Positions 62,190 through 64,000 of a stretch of DNA of 64,000 nucleotides are shown here, in pieces (positions within the stretch are counted from its first letter, which is position 1; each line of letters starts with the position of its first letter). Origin of the DNA: Acidobacteriota bacterium (lineage in GTDB: Bacteria > Acidobacteriota > UBA890 > WLXD01); NCBI GenBank assembly GCA_012103255.1, contig WLXD01000001.1:62001-126000 (forward strand), given 5' to 3'. The position numbers and the translations under genes are program-made. The notes below the pieces were generated by a model. It was not told the DNA's origin. It worked only from the letters and a program-made list of their open reading frames with translations, and ran no database searches.

Positions 62190-62771
62190 ATGCATAGCCA
62201 CCATCTGGACACGTGGGAACTTCCCGCCTGGGCGCTCGAAGTCGTCGAGGAATGGGACGATGCGGAAGCGGACGACGAGGCGCGCATGCAGCTCGCTATC
62301 GACCTTGCGAGCTGCAACATCGCCGAGGGCACCGGTGGGCCTTTCGGGGCGGCGGTTTTCGATCGTGTGTCGGGCCGACTCGTGTCGATTGGTGTGAACG
62401 CCGTCGTGCCGAGCAACTGCTCTCATGCCCACGCCGAGATGATGGCGCTCGCACGCGCGCAGCGTGACCTCGGAACCTACGATCTCGGGACAGCAGGTAT
62501 GGAGCATGAACTCGTGACATCGTGCGAGCCGTGCGCGATGTGCCTTGGTGCGGTGCCGTGGTCGGGAGTCCGTCGCGTCGTCTGCGGGGCCACGGACGAC
62601 GATGCTCGCGCCATCGGCTTCGATGAGGGCGACCGCGCTCCCGACTGGCAAGAGTCGCTGCAATCTCGCGGCATCGAGGTTGTGACGAGCGTTTGCCGAG
62701 CTGCAGCCCGGGACGTATTTCAGCAGTACGTCGACGCCGACGGCTCGATCTACAACTCGCGCGAATCGTGA
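62190..62771 (+). CDS. Guanine deaminase-like nucleoside/base deaminase
   Basis: A 193-residue cytidine-deaminase-fold enzyme. Zinc and proton-shuttle residues are in HAEMMAL (His, catalytic Glu) and TSCEPCAMCLGAVPWSG (two Cys ligands). GGPFGAAVFDR matches the substrate loop of guanine deaminases. The first ~28 residues (MHSHHLDTWELPAWALEVVEE) are an extension. The stop overlaps the GTG of the allantoinase gene (GTGA), which supports a purine-degradation role: guanine to xanthine, with allantoinase later in the same pathway. No ribosome-binding site is clear. Confidence 0.88.
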   Translation: MHSHHLDTWELPAWALEVVEEWDDAEADDEARMQLAIDLASCNIAEGTGGPFGAAVFDRVSGRLVSIGVNAVVPSNCSHAHAEMMALARAQRDLGTYDLGTAGMEHELVTSCEPCAMCLGAVPWSGVRRVVCGATDDDARAIGFDEGDRAPDWQESLQSRGIEVVTSVCRAAARDVFQQYVDADGSIYNSRES

Positions 62772-64000
62772 CGCAAGGCGCCGAAGTCAACGCGCCACTC
62801 GACGAGCTTTTCACCAGCAACCGGGTGGTGCTGCCCGAGGGCGAAGTGCAGGCGGCGGTCGGGATTCGTGACGGACTGATCGCGTGGGTGGGTGACGCCA
62901 CTGAGGCACCCGCGTCCACGCGAGTCACCGAACTTGGCGATCTTGCGCTCTTGCCCGGCGCGGTGGACACCCACGTGCATATCAATGATCCCGGGACCGA
63001 CTGGGAGGGCTTCACGACCGCGGGACGCGCGGCCGTGGCAGGCGGTGTGACCACGCTTGTGGACATGCCGCTCAACAGCCTCCCCGTGACCACCACTCCG
63101 GCGGCACTCGACGCCAAGCGGATTGCGGCCCGTGATGGGTGCGCGGCGGACCACGGCTTCTGGGGCGGAGTCGTGCCAGGGAACCTCGACCAGATCGACC
63201 CTCTTGCCGACGCCGGCGTCCTCGGATTCAAGTGTTTCCTGTCGCCGTCGGGACTCGATGAGTTCGCGGCCGTCAGCCGAGACGACCTCGCAGAGGCGAT
63301 GCCGGCAATTGCCGCCACCGGGCTGCCGCTACTCGTGCACGCCGAGTCTCCTGACCTACTGACCGATCTCCCCGTTGGATGCGCAATCTACGCGGACCAC
63401 GTCGCGTCGCGGCCACCCGCCGCCGAGGTCGCCGCAATCGAGATGATGGCCGAGCTCTCGATCGCCGCTGGGTGCGCGGTGCACATTGTTCACGTTGCGT
63501 CGGCAGAAGCCGTCGGCGCCGTGCGCGCGGCACGGGCCGCGGGAGCTTCGATGACCGCGGAGACGTGTCCGCACTATCTGACCTTTGCCGCCGAGGAGAT
63601 CCCGCACCTGGCGTGCGCATACAAGTGCGCTCCGCCCATCCGGCACGCTGCCCACCGTGACGCCTTGTGGCGCGGTCTTGAAGAGGGCGCGCTCACACTC
63701 GTCGCTACCGATCACTCTCCCTGCCCTCCCGATCTCAAGCACCTCGACACCGGCGATCTCTGTCGGGCATGGGGTGGTATCGCGTCGCTCCAGGTCGGAC
63801 TCCGCGCGACTTGGACGGGTCTGGTGGCGCGCGGAGGCGGACTTGCGACGCTGATGCAATGGATGGCGCATGCGCCCGCCCAGCTGGCTGGGCTCGACAG
63901 CCGCAAGGGGTCCATCGCGCGAGGATTCGACGCCGATCTGGTGATCTTCGATCCCGACCGGGTCGAACGAGTGGAGGGGGCAACTCTGCAGCATCGTCAT
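62768..64000 (+). CDS. allB: Allantoinase, 3' end outside window
   Basis: The first 411 residues of a cyclic amidohydrolase, from a GTG overlapping the deaminase stop. Motifs: DTHVHINDPGTDWEGF (His-x-His metal pair, and the WEGF signature of allantoinase), GFKCFLSPSG with the bridging Lys, LLVHAES, VHIVHVASAEA, and TDHSPCP with the metal-ligand Asp. The NMPLNSLPVTTTP-like segment (DMPLNSLPVTTTP) is also diagnostic. It hydrolyses allantoin to allantoate in purine catabolism. The remaining ~40 residues lie beyond base 64000. More purine-pathway genes may follow. Confidence 0.93.
   Translation, partial: MTQGAEVNAPLDELFTSNRVVLPEGEVQAAVGIRDGLIAWVGDATEAPASTRVTELGDLALLPGAVDTHVHINDPGTDWEGFTTAGRAAVAGGVTTLVDMPLNSLPVTTTPAALDAKRIAARDGCAADHGFWGGVVPGNLDQIDPLADAGVLGFKCFLSPSGLDEFAAVSRDDLAEAMPAIAATGLPLLVHAESPDLLTDLPVGCAIYADHVASRPPAAEVAAIEMMAELSIAAGCAVHIVHVASAEAVGAVRAARAAGASMTAETCPHYLTFAAEEIPHLACAYKCAPPIRHAAHRDALWRGLEEGALTLVATDHSPCPPDLKHLDTGDLCRAWGGIASLQVGLRATWTGLVARGGGLATLMQWMAHAPAQLAGLDSRKGSIARGFDADLVIFDPDRVERVEGATLQHRH

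Noticed and set aside
1-64000. CRISPR arrays, tRNA or rRNA genes, insertion sequences and prophage.
   Set aside because: No regular repeat-spacer pattern, cloverleaf, transposase or phage gene was seen while reading; short RNA genes could still be missed by eye.

Overview
The window is a GC-rich (roughly two thirds G+C by eye), densely coded bacterial chromosome segment. Three marks point to Acidobacteriota, perhaps a Vicinamibacteria-like lineage: eight duplicated orphan permeases of the ADOP type, almost all led by a PadR repressor gene; a VWFA-related protein of the acidobacterial type; and five membrane-anchored Ser/Thr kinases, three of which end in TolB/PD40 beta-propellers. The phylum is an inference from gene content; Gemmatimonadota and related phyla share some of these families. 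I saw no rRNA, tRNA, CRISPR array, phage gene, transposase or plasmid function.

Layout. 1-2296: 3'-truncated sensor-like Ser/Thr kinase (minus). 2336-5896: small hypothetical gene, then a frameshifted ADOP and its PadR gene (minus). 6030-9098: acidic small protein, a membrane winged-helix/TolB regulator, a one-TM small protein. 9257-12294: PadR-ADOP pair. 12291-15188: a compact type III polyketide synthase / FAD reductase / methyltransferase operon. 15205-18289: lipoprotein, double VOC protein, Tat-exported sugar isomerase-like protein, PAP2 phosphatase. 18348-21361: frameshifted ADOP and PadR. 21399-25934: secreted M24 peptidase and a kinase-PEGA-FGE-hydrolase fusion. 26042-29077: PadR-ADOP. 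29089-39398: three kinase-propeller proteins around a flavin amine oxidase and a glyoxalase. 39425-41771: DUF1579 protein and a BlaI/M56 pair with a YHS-like tail. 41820-44923: PadR-ADOP. 44938-53080: VWFA protein, tricorn-like S41 protease, Vps62-like protein, M19 dipeptidase. 53089-61421: PadR-ADOP (frameshifted prefix), an ADOP missing its first third, PadR-ADOP. 61446-64000: spermidine-synthase-like protein, guanine-deaminase-like protein and a 3'-truncated allantoinase.

How it fits together. The dominant theme is repeated PadR-ADOP cassettes. In each, the PadR stop usually overlaps the ADOP start, the PadR subtype matches the ADOP N-terminal prefix subtype, and the upstream DNA carries a palindrome different from that of every other cassette. 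In two of them the palindrome covers the padR start codon and a promoter placed for leaderless transcription. This suggests insulated, self-regulated membrane stress or efflux modules. Three ADOPs carry a single extra base and one is a remnant at a deletion-type junction, so the family appears to be turning over in this genome, unless these are sequence errors. The other theme is exported or periplasmic metabolism (peptidases, amine oxidase, phosphatase) next to transmembrane kinases that probably read envelope signals.
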